The notes below the pieces were generated by a model that saw only the letters and a list, made by a program, of their open reading frames with translations, was not told the DNA's origin and searched no databases. 64,000 nt of DNA from CAYYWP01 sp050176585 (GTDB taxonomy: Bacteria > Desulfobacterota > Binatia > HRBIN30 > CADEER01): assembly GCA_050176585.1 (NCBI GenBank), contig JBFXHX010000007.1, positions 62,001 to 126,000 on the forward strand, given 5' to 3'. Below, piece after piece: positions 45,812-54,103 of this stretch; the first letter of the stretch is position 1; every line of letters begins with the position of its first letter. The position numbers and the translations under genes are program-made.

Positions 45812-47002
45812 TCAGGCGTGCGCGGCGGCCCCACCTCCAGCGCGCAACCCGCAGAACTCCTCGTAGTCGATCAGCTCGGTAACGGTCGGATGCTCACCGC
45901 ACAAGGGGCAGTCGGGGTCCTTGCGCAACTTGTGGATGCGCAACTCCATGCTGAGCGTGTCGAAGTACATCATGCGACCGATCAGCGGCTTGCCGGCGCC
46001 GAGGATCACCTTGATGGTCTCGAGCGCCTGCACGCACCCGACGAGGCCCGGTAGCACGCCGAGCACGCCTGCCTCTGCGCAACTCGGCGCCGCGCCCGGC
46101 GGCGGCGGCTCCGGAAACAGACAGCGGTAGCAGGGTCCCTTGCCGGGATAGAAGACGGTGGCCTGCCCTTCGAACTGGAAGATGCTGCCGTGAACGTTCG
46201 GCTTGTTGGCGATGAAGCAGGCATCGTTCACCAGATAGCGGGTCGGGAAGTTGTCGCAGCCGTCGATCACGACATCATAGTCGCTGATCAGGCGCATGAT
46301 GTTCTCCGACGTGACCCGCTCCTGGTAGCCGATCACCTTCACGTCCGGGTTCAGCGCGTTCAGCGTCTTCTGCGCCGATTCGACCTTCGGCATTCCCACG
46401 CGGTCGTTCGTGTGCAGAATCTGGCGCTGCAGATTGCTGACATCCACCACGTCCATGTCGACGATCCCGATCGTTCCCACGCCCGCTGCGGCGAGGTAAA
46501 ACGCAGCGGGCGAGCCGAGCCCGCCGGCGCCGATGCATAGCACCTTCGCATCCAGCAGCTTGGCCTGCCCCGCTTCGCCGACCTCAGGCAGGAGGAAGTG
46601 GCGGCTGTAGCGGTTCAGCTGGTCCGGCGTGAACTGGCGGTCGGCCACCCACGGATGCCCCGCGCCTTTCCAGCCGCTGTAGCCCGCGGACATGGAGACC
46701 ACGTTCCCGTACCCCATTTCCCGCAAGGTGCGGCCGGCGAGCAGCGAACGGGCCCCGCTTCCGCAATAGAGAATGATCGGCGTCTGCTTGTCGGGCACCG
46801 CCTGCTCGATGCGCAGGTCGAGGAAGCCGCGCGGTACTGAGAGCGCTCCCGCCAAGTGGCCTTCGCGATACTCGCTGGTCTCACGGACGTCGATCAGCGC
46901 GTACCCCGCGCCGTTCGAGAGGCGCTGGCGCACCTCGTCCGGCGTCCATTCCGGCACGACTTGACGGCATTCGTCCATCAGTTGGCTAATGGTCTTGGCC
47001 AT
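45812..47002 (-). CDS. rhodanese-MoeB/ThiF fusion, sulfur-carrier adenylyltransferase
   Basis: A 396-residue two-domain protein. Residues about 20-120 form a rhodanese domain with the active loop LYCGSGARS. Residues 130-380 are a MoeB/ThiF-like adenylyltransferase: LCIGAGGLGSPAAFYLAAAG nucleotide site, Zn-binding CYRC and CPLC, and the VIDGCDNFPTRYLVND block. It would activate the C-terminus of a small sulfur carrier (MoaD, ThiS or CysO) and perhaps hand sulfur to it. In most MoeZ/MOCS3 proteins the rhodanese is at the C-terminus; here it is at the N-terminus. ATG with GAGGTG upstream. It follows nuoI by eight bases, suggesting one transcript. The carrier protein is not beside it. Confidence 0.88.
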   Translation of the reverse strand: MAKTISQLMDECRQVVPEWTPDEVRQRLSNGAGYALIDVRETSEYREGHLAGALSVPRGFLDLRIEQAVPDKQTPIILYCGSGARSLLAGRTLREMGYGNVVSMSAGYSGWKGAGHPWVADRQFTPDQLNRYSRHFLLPEVGEAGQAKLLDAKVLCIGAGGLGSPAAFYLAAAGVGTIGIVDMDVVDVSNLQRQILHTNDRVGMPKVESAQKTLNALNPDVKVIGYQERVTSENIMRLISDYDVVIDGCDNFPTRYLVNDACFIANKPNVHGSIFQFEGQATVFYPGKGPCYRCLFPEPPPPGAAPSCAEAGVLGVLPGLVGCVQALETIKVILGAGKPLIGRMMYFDTLSMELRIHKLRKDPDCPLCGEHPTVTELIDYEEFCGLRAGGGAAAHA

Positions 47003-47010
47003 GGGTCACC

Positions 47011-47640
47011 TCAGCGCCCGTTGCGATGGCTGGTGCGCGCGTCATCGGTGGCTCGACCCGCCACCGCGTCGTCGAGCTTGCGGTAGTCCTCGCGCAGTTC
47101 CTCTATCAGCCCGTTGCGGCCCCGCTCGGCCAATACGTTGGAGCGATGGATGAAGGTTTCTTTCGTCTCGATGAAATCGCTGCGGTTGTAGCCCCAGATG
47201 CGTGGGTGGACGTAGGTGTCCATCCGGATCGCGTCGCAAGGGCATGCTTCCACGCACATGCCGCAGTAGATGCAGCGCAGCGTATCGATCTCGTAGCGCA
47301 GCGGGAACTTCTCGACATGCGGGTCCGGATGCTCGCCCGCTTCGATGTAGATGCAGTTCGCGGGACAGGCCGTTGCGCAGAGGAAGCACGCAGTGCAGCG
47401 CACCGAGCCGTCCTCTTTCAACGTCAGTCGATGGCTGCCGCGAAAGTTGTCGGGATAGAGCTTGTACTCGTCCGGCCACTGTGTCGTCACCGCCGCGGGC
47501 ACGTCCCTGGCGAGCCCCACGGCGTGGAGCCCGTGCAGGAACAGGTTGCGCCAGAAGCGGTACATGGTCACCATCAAGCCGCCCAAGATCTGCGGCAGAT
47601 AGGTGCGCTCCCAAAACGTGAGCGGTTCGCGTCGTTTCAT
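47011..47640 (-). CDS. nuoI: NADH-quinone oxidoreductase subunit I-like ferredoxin
   Basis: A 209-residue 2x(4Fe-4S) protein with the two ligand sets CTACFLCATACP and CIYCGMCVEACPC, separated as in NuoI. The N-terminal membrane-associated helix region (TYLPQILGGLMVTMYRFW) and the ending support NuoI rather than a free ferredoxin. In complex I it carries the N6a/N6b clusters. No other nuo gene lies in the window, so it is either a displaced paralog or an adapter. It is followed eight bases later by the rhodanese-MoeB gene and preceded, 60 bases away, by the Lon-N protein gene. The start ATG 47640 has a modest GAAGAG upstream. Confidence 0.88.
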   Translation of the reverse strand: MKRREPLTFWERTYLPQILGGLMVTMYRFWRNLFLHGLHAVGLARDVPAAVTTQWPDEYKLYPDNFRGSHRLTLKEDGSVRCTACFLCATACPANCIYIEAGEHPDPHVEKFPLRYEIDTLRCIYCGMCVEACPCDAIRMDTYVHPRIWGYNRSDFIETKETFIHRSNVLAERGRNGLIEELREDYRKLDDAVAGRATDDARTSHRNGR

Positions 47641-47700
47641 GGCGCTCTTCGGTACCCTCTGCTGACCTAACCTGCGCTGTGCGATCGAATCAAGCGGGCC

Positions 47701-48342
47701 TCAGTGGCACCACTTGTCGCCGACGCCGCCCTGGGAGCGGGCCTCGATCGCGAACTGCACGACATCGCACAAGCGCGTGCCGCGGTCCGTCAGGGCTGGC
47801 GCTTCCAGCAGCGCCTGCTTCTCCATCGGAGAGAAATCGAGCGCGTAGCAGAGAAAGTTGATCAGCAGCTCATCGGACATCGAGCTGTCGGACAGCAGAC
47901 GCGAGACCAGGGACGGCTCACGCGATTCGAGCAGGCGCTGGGCCAGCGCGTGGATGCGGTTGCGCAACTCGCGCGGGACCGCCAGCTCGCCGGGGCTCCG
48001 CCACTGCACCTCGCCGAGGCGGTACGAGCGATCGCGGCGTTCGCCCATGACGGTGAACTCGCGGACGCCGTGCAAGAGAATGTTGTAGCGGCCGTCCGGG
48101 AGCGGCTCCACGCTCACCACCCGCCCCGCGCAGCCGACCGGATAAATCGGCGGGCTCGCGTAGTACTCTCTGCGCCACTCTCCGCGCAGCAGCACCATGC
48201 CGATCAACTTGGGCTCGCTCCGCTCGACGTCGCGCACCATCTCGCGGTAGCGCGGTTCGAAGATGTGCAGCGGCAGCGGCACCCCTGGGAAGAGCACCGC
48301 GTTCGGCAGCGGGAACAGCGGCACCGCGGCCGGGAGCTCCAT
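47701..48342 (-). CDS. Lon N-terminal-domain (LON substrate-binding) protein
   Basis: A 213-residue protein made only of the substrate-binding domain that normally heads Lon proteases. It begins AAVPLFPLPNAVLFPGVPLPL and HIFEPRYREMVRD, then PIYPVGCAGRVVSVEPLPDG and NILLHGVREF, the pattern of this domain; no AAA+ or protease part follows. Free-standing forms are widespread and their role is unclear (adapter or regulatory). The ATG at 48342 overlaps the TGA of the Fur-family gene as TGATG, with GGAG upstream, so it is co-translated with it. Cytoplasmic. The sequence suggests it belongs to the same operon as the peroxide-response genes. Confidence 0.88.
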   Translation of the reverse strand: MELPAAVPLFPLPNAVLFPGVPLPLHIFEPRYREMVRDVERSEPKLIGMVLLRGEWRREYYASPPIYPVGCAGRVVSVEPLPDGRYNILLHGVREFTVMGERRDRSYRLGEVQWRSPGELAVPRELRNRIHALAQRLLESREPSLVSRLLSDSSMSDELLINFLCYALDFSPMEKQALLEAPALTDRGTRLCDVVQFAIEARSQGGVGDKWCH

Positions 48343-48761
48343 CAGACTCTCCGGCCCATTGGGCGCTTGCGCGCCGTGCGCGCGGCGCCCGCGCACCCGG
48401 CGCACAGGCCGTAAATGGCCGTCGTGTGCCAGTGCACCACACAACCCGCCGCCTGTAGACCGCGTCGATTCGGCTGCACGGCCCCACCGGGCAGGTCGCG
48501 CACGGCGTGGCAGCGCTCGCAGACGAAGTGGTCGTGCTCGCCGAGCATGGCGTCGTAGTGCGCCTCGCCACCCGCCAGGCGGACGACCCGCAGCCGCCCT
48601 TGCTCGCGCAGCTTGTCCAGGTTGCGGTACACCGTGCCGAGACTGACGTTCGGCAGCGTGCGCCGCACGCGCTGAAACACCTGCTCGGCGGTGGGATGAT
48701 CCGTCGAGGCGGCCAGCACGTCATGCACGGCGGCCAACTGCCGGGTGGTGCGCTGCTGCAT
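48342..48761 (-). CDS. Fur/PerR-family transcriptional regulator
   Basis: A 139-residue winged-helix metal- or peroxide-responsive repressor. The DNA-binding half includes HPTAEQVFQRVRRTLPNVSLGTVYRNLDKL. The dimer half has EHDHFVCERCHAVRDL and CAGCAG, giving two CxxC sets for structural zinc, and the sensory His of HDH. Overlap of its ATG with the TGA of the DUF3501 gene (ATGA) places it in the rubrerythrin operon, so it is most likely PerR-like and autoregulated. Without the residues of the second metal site fully assignable I would not choose Fur, PerR or Zur with certainty. The upstream part of the longer frame is a shadow. Confidence 0.85.
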   Translation of the reverse strand: MQQRTTRQLAAVHDVLAASTDHPTAEQVFQRVRRTLPNVSLGTVYRNLDKLREQGRLRVVRLAGGEAHYDAMLGEHDHFVCERCHAVRDLPGGAVQPNRRGLQAAGCVVHWHTTAIYGLCAGCAGAARTARKRPMGRRV

Positions 48762-49354
48762 CACGAGTTCTCGAGGTCGGCGGCGAGCGAGGCGCGCACC
48801 GCACCGTCGATGACCGTCGCATGCCGGTACCGCGGGTGATCGACCACGAGCCGCACTCGTTCCGCGCCCTCGCGGAACGCCGCGCGCGCGGCCGGCGGCA
48901 GCCCGAAGCGGACGTACTGCACGGCGCTCAGCTTGTCTTCTTTGCTGCGGCCGGCCTCGAACTCGCCCGGGACCGTTGCAGCGCCCACCTCGAGCCACAC
49001 CGCGCCGTCGATGCCTTGGAATTCGAGCAAGCGCTCGGGCACGCGTGCTTGTTGCGTGATCTCGATCAGTAAGGTCGCGCTCAGCTCGCCGGGCCGCGGC
49101 AGCAGCGCGTTGTATACCGCGAGCTCTTCGCGGACCGCGTCGAGGTCGGTGATGCGCTCGGCGCGCAGCATCTCGTGAACCTGGAAATACATCGTGTCGT
49201 GATTCTCGAAAACGAAGGTCATCTCCGGTCCGAGCGACACGCGACGGGCGCGCTTCAGCTCGATGATGCGCCGGCGGACGTCGTCGCGAATCGCCTCGTA
49301 CCGGTCGAGGCCCACGACATCTTCCAACGTCACTGGACGGATGGAGGAATTCAT
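48761..49354 (-). CDS. DUF3501-family protein
   Basis: A 197-residue protein of the DUF3501 family. It carries LEDVVGLDRYEAIRDDVRRR, KRARRVSLGPEMTFVFENHD, YFQVHEMLRAERI, YNALLPRPGELSATLLIEI and the SAVQYVRFGLP ending, all characteristic of the family. Its function is unknown; in many genomes the gene sits next to rubrerythrin, a Fe-S oxidoreductase and a Fur/PerR gene, as here, which suggests a role in oxidative-stress defence. ATG 49354 is used although the ribosome-binding site is weak. It is 52 bases after rubrerythrin and shares ATGA with the Fur gene. The Fe-S oxidoreductase often in this cluster is absent. Confidence 0.85.
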   Translation of the reverse strand: MNSSIRPVTLEDVVGLDRYEAIRDDVRRRIIELKRARRVSLGPEMTFVFENHDTMYFQVHEMLRAERITDLDAVREELAVYNALLPRPGELSATLLIEITQQARVPERLLEFQGIDGAVWLEVGAATVPGEFEAGRSKEDKLSAVQYVRFGLPPAARAAFREGAERVRLVVDHPRYRHATVIDGAVRASLAADLENS

Positions 49355-49406
49355 GGCCGCAGAGGAAGCCGTGGCCGGCGGGCGCCGCCCGCCGGCCAAT
49401 CGAGAA

Positions 49407-49829
49407 TCACAGCTTCAGGTTGTTCAAGCCGCTCTGGAAACGTCCGGCGTGCGACTTTTCCGCGCGCGCCAGGGTCTCGAACCATTCCGCGATCTCTTCG
49501 AACCCCTCGTCGCGCGCCGTCTTCGCAAACCCCGGGTACATCTGCGTGTACTCGTAGGTCTCGCCTTCCACCGCGGACTTCAGGTTTCTCTCCGTATCGC
49601 CGATCGGCACGTTGGTGCAGGGATCGCCGCACTGGGCGAGGAAATCGAGATGGCCGAAGGCGTGCCCGGTCTCCGCCTCGGACGTGTCGCGGAAGAGCCC
49701 GCCCACGTCCGGATAGCCTTCGATGTCGGCCCGGCGGGCGAAGTAGAGATAGCGCCGGTTCGCTTGCGACTCACCGGCAAAGGCGGCTTTCAAATTTTCA
49801 TGCGTCTTGGTGCTCTGCAACGACTTCAT
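49407..49829 (-). CDS. rbr: rubrerythrin (diiron domain only)
   Basis: A 140-residue erythrin with two diiron-binding helices: NLKAAFAGESQANRRYLYFA and TSEAETGHAFGHLDFL, then EGETYEYTQMYPGFA and LARAEKSHAGRFQSG. The four-helix bundle Glu/His ligands are in place. The C-terminal rubredoxin domain of full rubrerythrin is absent, as in sulerythrins. It reduces hydrogen peroxide using electrons from a partner, perhaps the Bfd-like or another Fe-S protein nearby. It has the best ribosome-binding site in the region (AGGAGGG). A palindromic operator candidate lies upstream. It leads an operon with DUF3501, Fur/PerR and Lon-N genes. Confidence 0.92.
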   Translation of the reverse strand: MKSLQSTKTHENLKAAFAGESQANRRYLYFARRADIEGYPDVGGLFRDTSEAETGHAFGHLDFLAQCGDPCTNVPIGDTERNLKSAVEGETYEYTQMYPGFAKTARDEGFEEIAEWFETLARAEKSHAGRFQSGLNNLKL

Positions 49830-49856
49830 GCGACGACCCTCCTGATAGGCTAAATG

Positions 49857-49873
49857 TTAGGAACGATTCCTGA
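49857..49873 (-). promoter_or_regulatory. candidate operator ahead of the rubrerythrin operon
   Basis: On the minus strand TCAGGAA-TCG-TTCCTAA, a nearly perfect inverted repeat about 30 bases before the rubrerythrin ATG. It could bind the Fur/PerR protein encoded in the same operon. The core differs from classical Fur and PerR boxes, so the assignment is open. Confidence 0.4.
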
Positions 49874-49908
49874 TTAGGAGCCACTCGTAGATGGAGCGCG
49901 GAACGGTG

Positions 49909-50139
49909 TCAACCCGCACCGCTCGGCTTCTTCTCGAGCATCCCCCGGATCACTGGGCCGCAGCGCTCGGCTCCGCACGGACCCGTGCCCGCCCGCGTGC
50001 GTCGCTTCACGTCGGCGAACGACGTGGCGCCGCTGCGGATGGCTTTTTCAATCACGCCTTTGCGGATTTTGTTGCAGATACAGACGACCTTGTACGAGTC
50101 GATGATCGCCCGGCGCAGGGCGTCGTCGTCCTCGCTCAC
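49909..50139 (-). CDS. Bfd-like (2Fe-2S)-binding protein
   Basis: A 76-residue BFD domain. The four cysteines are in VCICNKIRKGVIEKAI and GPCGAERCGPVIRGML, spaced as in bacterioferritin-associated ferredoxin and the Fer2_BFD domain of nitrite reductases. It could pass electrons to a ferritin-like or diiron protein; the rubrerythrin gene 80 bases away is a natural partner, though that is inference. The start is GTG 50139 with GGAGGG nine bases upstream. It lies 15 bases after the glutathione transferase gene. Confidence 0.85.
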   Translation of the reverse strand: MSEDDDALRRAIIDSYKVVCICNKIRKGVIEKAIRSGATSFADVKRRTRAGTGPCGAERCGPVIRGMLEKKPSGAG

Positions 50140-50154
50140 CGGCTCAACCCTCCG

Positions 50155-50763
50155 TTAGCTCTCGAGGGCTTGCACGCTCGGGCGCTGCCGAAGGCGCGTG
50201 ATCCACGCCGCGACCGAGCGCAGCGACGGGTCCACTTCCACACCGAGGCGCGGCAAGATGAGAATCGCGGGCACGAAGGCGACGTCCGCGAGCGAGAACT
50301 GCCCGGCCAGGTACTCCTTCCCGGCGAGAAAGCCCTCCAGTCGCTTGAGCCCGCGCACGAGCTCGTTGCGGTAGCGCTGCAGGCGTTCCGCGTCTTGCTC
50401 GGCTGCCGGCTTGGAGAGCTCGGCTTGTACAAAACCGGCCGACGGAAGGAACGAGTTGTCGCAGTAATCTTCGAGCGTTCGCACCCGCGCGCGGGCGCCG
50501 GAATCCTCCGGCATCAAGGCTGGATGCGGGTATTCGTCTTCCAAGTACTCATTGATGATCGTGGAGTCGTATACGATTACTTCGTCATCGATCAGAACGG
50601 GGACTTTCCCGTACGGATTCAGGCGGAGAAACTCAGCGTTTTGGCGATGTTCGCCAGTACGGAGATCCACGAAAATCGTCTCGTACTCGAGCTCCTTCTC
50701 GGCGAGCACTACCCGCACTTTCTGCGCAAACGGGCAGTCGGGGTAGTCGTACAGCTTCATCAT
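50155..50763 (-). CDS. glutathione S-transferase-family protein
   Basis: A 202-residue GST of the stringent-starvation-protein/zeta-like group. The thioredoxin-like half begins LYDYPDCPFAQKVRVVLAEK and has NPYGKVPVLIDDEVIVYDST, the cis-Pro and Ser of the glutathione site. The helical half includes ELVRGLKRLEGFL and LADVAFVPAILIL. It may conjugate, reduce or isomerise thiol adducts, or simply bind; the substrate cannot be told. ATG with GGAGGCGG upstream. It heads the minus-strand series that continues through Bfd-like and rubrerythrin genes, suggesting a thiol/peroxide-stress group. Confidence 0.9.
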   Translation of the reverse strand: MMKLYDYPDCPFAQKVRVVLAEKELEYETIFVDLRTGEHRQNAEFLRLNPYGKVPVLIDDEVIVYDSTIINEYLEDEYPHPALMPEDSGARARVRTLEDYCDNSFLPSAGFVQAELSKPAAEQDAERLQRYRNELVRGLKRLEGFLAGKEYLAGQFSLADVAFVPAILILPRLGVEVDPSLRSVAAWITRLRQRPSVQALES

Positions 50764-51011
50764 GATGCACCGCCTCCATGGCCAACCAGTCTGTTGCTAT
50801 TCGCACCATCGCAAAAAGCGAGCGGCGAGTAAACTACGTTCCAGGCAAAAAACTTGCTAGGCGGAGTTTTAACCACCGCGCGCAAGGTCGCTGTGCGATG
50901 CAAATTGCGCGCGCGTACAACACGCGTAGCGCTGTTGCAATCGCCGCGCGCCCTAACGCGCCGGAGCCGCTATGCAGTCGCCAGTGCGCAGCGACGGCGC
51001 CCCGCGGGCGC

Positions 51012-51866
51012 CTACGCCACGTGCTGCCAGGCGTGATATGAGCTGCGCACCAGTGGTCCCGACTCCACGTGCCGGAAGCCGAGTGCGCGGGCCTGCTCGC
51101 CCAACTCGGCGAATTCGTCGGGGCGTACATAGCGCGCAATCTGCAGGTGCTCGCGCGTCGGCTGGAGGTATTGCCCGAGCGTGAGGATGTCACAACCGAC
51201 GCTGATCAGATCGCGCAATACAGCCAATACCTCTTCGCGTTCTTCGCCCAGACCGAGCATGAGACCGGTCTTGGTCAGCAGCGAGGGACGTCGCTGTTTC
51301 GCCTCGGCGAGTAGCGCGAGACAGCGGTCATACTTTCCGCCGGGTCGTGCCACTCGATACAGACGAGGCACCGTCTCGGTATTGTGATTGAAGACGTCGA
51401 TCGGCGACGCCACGACTTCTGCGAGCGCGGCGAGATCGCCCTTGAAATCGGGCGTGAGCACCTCGACTGCGCACGTGGGCACTCGCCGCTTGATGGCGCG
51501 TGCGGTGGCAGCGAAATGCCCCGCTCCGCCGTCCGGCAGATCGTCGCGGTCGACCGACGTCACCACCACGTGGCGCAACCCGAGGCGTTCCACGCCCTCG
51601 GCGACCCGCTCGGGCTCGTGGGGATCGACCGCGATCGGACGCCCGTGCGCGACCGCACAGTAGCCGCAATTGCGCGTGCAGACGTCACCGAGCAGCATGA
51701 AGGTCGCCGTCTTGTGGCCCCAGCATTCGCCGACGTTCGGGCAGTGCGCTTCCTCACACACCGTGTGCAGTTTGAGCGATTGCACGACCCGCTTCGTCTC
51801 GACGAAACCCTGGCCGCCGGGCGCTCGCACTTTCAGCCACTCGGGGTGGCGCCGCGTCACGGCCAT
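51012..51866 (-). CDS. lipA: lipoyl synthase
   Basis: A 284-residue radical-SAM enzyme that inserts two sulfurs into octanoylated lipoyl domains. It has the auxiliary cluster CEEAHCPNVGEC and the radical-SAM CTRNCGYC, plus VVVTSVDRDDLPDGGAGHFA and NHNTETVPRLY. The C-terminal RSSYHA supplies the Ser ligand of the auxiliary cluster. ATG with GGAGG just ahead; it overlaps the lipB gene by ten bases. The operon rnhB-E2-lipB-lipA puts the modification enzymes with their substrate, the lipoyl domain of the E2. A short GC hairpin (50996-51012) is at its stop. Confidence 0.95.
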   Translation of the reverse strand: MAVTRRHPEWLKVRAPGGQGFVETKRVVQSLKLHTVCEEAHCPNVGECWGHKTATFMLLGDVCTRNCGYCAVAHGRPIAVDPHEPERVAEGVERLGLRHVVVTSVDRDDLPDGGAGHFAATARAIKRRVPTCAVEVLTPDFKGDLAALAEVVASPIDVFNHNTETVPRLYRVARPGGKYDRCLALLAEAKQRRPSLLTKTGLMLGLGEEREEVLAVLRDLISVGCDILTLGQYLQPTREHLQIARYVRPDEFAELGEQARALGFRHVESGPLVRSSYHAWQHVA

Positions 51867-52552
51867 GGCGCCTCCGCACCCTCCAGCTCCCTGCCGAGCT
51901 GGCGCCCGAGGGCGCGCGCGAGCACGGCACCGACCTCGGGCAACGCCGGCGCCCCGCCCTCCAACTCGGCGGCCATGCTGGTCAGGGTGAGCTCCGGAAC
52001 GCGGCACGCGACGATCTGCTCGAAGTACTGCAGATCGGTGCTCACGTTCAGGGCGACGCCATGGAAGGTGATGCCGCGGCGCACACCGATCCCGATCGAA
52101 GCGATCTTCGCGCCCCTCACCCACACGCCGACCTGCCCCGCCGGTGCCGTGGCCGCCAGCCCGTACGCTTCGCAGGTTTCGATCAGCGCCTGCTCGAGCG
52201 CGCTCACGTACCCGCGCACATCCACGCTGCCACGGCGCAGGCGCACGATCGGGTACGCGACCAGTTGACCGGGCCCGTGAAACGTCGCCCCGCCCCCCCG
52301 CCCGACCCGGTGTGCCGGTATGCCGAGCCGGTGCGGAGCATCGCGCAAGTCGTCCGCGTCGCCGCCGCGGCCCAGCGTGTACAGCGGCGGATGCTCGAGC
52401 AACAAAAGCTGTTCGCGCTCGGTCCCCGCGATGACGCCCGCCACCACCGACTCCTGGAGCGCCATGGCGTCGCCGTAGGCACACCGGCCCAGCGGCCGCA
52501 CGAAGAGCGGCGGTCGGATGGGCGCCTGAACGGCTGTGGCAGCTGCGGTCAC
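51857..52552 (-). CDS. lipB: octanoyltransferase LipB
   Basis: A 231-residue enzyme that transfers the octanoyl group from octanoyl-ACP to apo-lipoyl domains. The motif GRGGGATFHGPGQLVAYP, the catalytic Lys in RGAKIASIGIGVRRG and the nucleophilic Cys in EQIVACRVPEL are all visible. The first 15 residues are low complexity and the start is a GTG at 52552, ten bases after the E2 stop, without a strong ribosome-binding site. It works just before LipA, with which it overlaps by ten bases. Cytoplasmic. Confidence 0.94.
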   Translation of the reverse strand: MTAAATAVQAPIRPPLFVRPLGRCAYGDAMALQESVVAGVIAGTEREQLLLLEHPPLYTLGRGGDADDLRDAPHRLGIPAHRVGRGGGATFHGPGQLVAYPIVRLRRGSVDVRGYVSALEQALIETCEAYGLAATAPAGQVGVWVRGAKIASIGIGVRRGITFHGVALNVSTDLQYFEQIVACRVPELTLTSMAAELEGGAPALPEVGAVLARALGRQLGRELEGAEAPWP

Positions 52553-52562
52553 GCGCCGACTC

Positions 52563-54011
52563 TCACTCGAGCAACAAGGTCACCGGGTTCTCGAGGATGC
52601 TCTTCAGCTCTTCGAGAAAACGGCCCCCCTCGAGCCCGTTCAGCACGCGGTGGTCGCAGGAGAGCGTCGCGCGCATCGTTTTGGCGATTGCGAGCTGCCC
52701 GTCGCGCGCGATCGGGCGGTCTTTCACGGCGCCGACCGCGAGAATCGCCGCGTTGGGTGGATTGATCACTGCGGTCAGCTCTTCGACGTCCAGCATGCCG
52801 ACATTGGAGAGGCTGAACGTGCTCCCGGTCAGGTCGTCGCTGCCGAAGCGCCCCTGGCGGGCCTTCTCGGTCAGCTCTCCGGCGCGCTCGGCGAGCTCGC
52901 CGAGGGTCAGGAGCTGCGCCCGGTGCAACACCGGCACGACGAGCCCGTCGTCCACCGCGACGGCGATACCGAGGTTCACGTCATCATGCAGCTCGATCGC
53001 ACCGTCGTGCCAGGACGCATTGACATTCGGATGCCGCTGCAACGCGATGGCGAGCGCGCGCAGAAGTAAGTGCGTGACAGTCAGGCCGGGCATCGCCTCG
53101 CGCCGGCGAATGGACTCGCGCAGGTGCATGACCTCGCTCATGTCGATCTCGGCCGTGACGTAGAAATGCGGGATGTCGCGCTTGGCCTCGCTCATGCGGC
53201 GGGCGATCGCCTGGCGCATGCGCGAGACGGGCTCGAGGCGTCCCGATGGCGTCACTGCGGTCGCCGAGCCCTCCGCACGCGCGCCCTCCTCTGCCGGAAG
53301 CGGCTGCGTGGCGCGCACCACGGATTCCACATCGCGTCGGAGAATCCGGCCGCCCGGTCCCGAGCCGCGCACGGCCGTCAAGTCGATCCCCTTCTCCTCC
53401 GCGAAGCGCACCGCGAGCGGGGAGGCGCGCACCCCGGTTCGCGCCGGTGCGACGCGGGATGGCGGTTCGACCGCACCGGACGGCCGCGCCTCCGCAGGAC
53501 CGCGCGGCGGCGCCGATTCGGCGGGTGCCGCGCGCTTGGGCTCCGCCGCCGGAGCCGCTGCCCCGGGCGCGGCCATCCTCGCGCCATCGCCGGCCGACCG
53601 CGCCGCCGCTTTCGCAGGGCTCGCGGCCGGGGGCTTTTGTGCTTCCGCTTTCGGCGCGACGCCGCCAGCCGGCCGCGGCTTGTCCGCCGCAGCCGCTGGT
53701 TTCGACTCAACGGCGGCCGGCTGCTTCGTTTCAGCGGCCGGCGCGGGCCGACCAGCCGGCGCCGCGGCTTCATCGCCCTGGCCGAGCCGCGCGATCACGG
53801 CGCCCACGGCCGCGCTTTGCCCTTCCGGGACGATGATCTCGCGCAGTACGCCCGAGTCCGATGCCTCCAGTTCCACGTCCGCTTTGTCAGTTTCCACCTC
53901 GGCGAGCGGTTCGCCTTTGGCAACCGGGTCGCCCGGGGCTTTCATCCAGCGGACGATCAGTCCCGCTTCCATGTTGTCGCTCAACCTCGGCATCCGGACG
54001 TCAGTGGCCAT
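52563..54011 (-). CDS. 2-oxoacid dehydrogenase E2 (dihydrolipoamide acyltransferase)
   Basis: A 482-residue E2. Domains: lipoyl domain (about 1-78, lipoyl Lys in EVETDKADVELEAS), a long Ala/Pro/Lys linker, a peripheral-subunit-binding domain (RASPLAVRFAEEKGIDL), and a catalytic acyltransferase from about 260 (PVSRMRQAIARRMSEAKRDI). The catalytic motif reads DHRVLNG, with Asn where DHRxxDG has Asp; the His is kept. The substrate (pyruvate or branched-chain) cannot be chosen. The E1 and E3 genes are not in the window. ATG 54011 is taken; ATG 54023 (MVARMATD) is also possible. It lies between rnhB and lipB in one operon, so it is the likely substrate of LipB and LipA. Confidence 0.92.
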   Translation of the reverse strand: MATDVRMPRLSDNMEAGLIVRWMKAPGDPVAKGEPLAEVETDKADVELEASDSGVLREIIVPEGQSAAVGAVIARLGQGDEAAAPAGRPAPAAETKQPAAVESKPAAAADKPRPAGGVAPKAEAQKPPAASPAKAAARSAGDGARMAAPGAAAPAAEPKRAAPAESAPPRGPAEARPSGAVEPPSRVAPARTGVRASPLAVRFAEEKGIDLTAVRGSGPGGRILRRDVESVVRATQPLPAEEGARAEGSATAVTPSGRLEPVSRMRQAIARRMSEAKRDIPHFYVTAEIDMSEVMHLRESIRRREAMPGLTVTHLLLRALAIALQRHPNVNASWHDGAIELHDDVNLGIAVAVDDGLVVPVLHRAQLLTLGELAERAGELTEKARQGRFGSDDLTGSTFSLSNVGMLDVEELTAVINPPNAAILAVGAVKDRPIARDGQLAIAKTMRATLSCDHRVLNGLEGGRFLEELKSILENPVTLLLE

Positions 54012-54103
54012 GCGCGCGACCATAGCGTATTCGCCGCATCGCCGCGACGCGGCCGGCAGAGTCTCAGCGCGCGCAGTCGAGCGCGACCGCCGCCGATGCT
54101 GGC

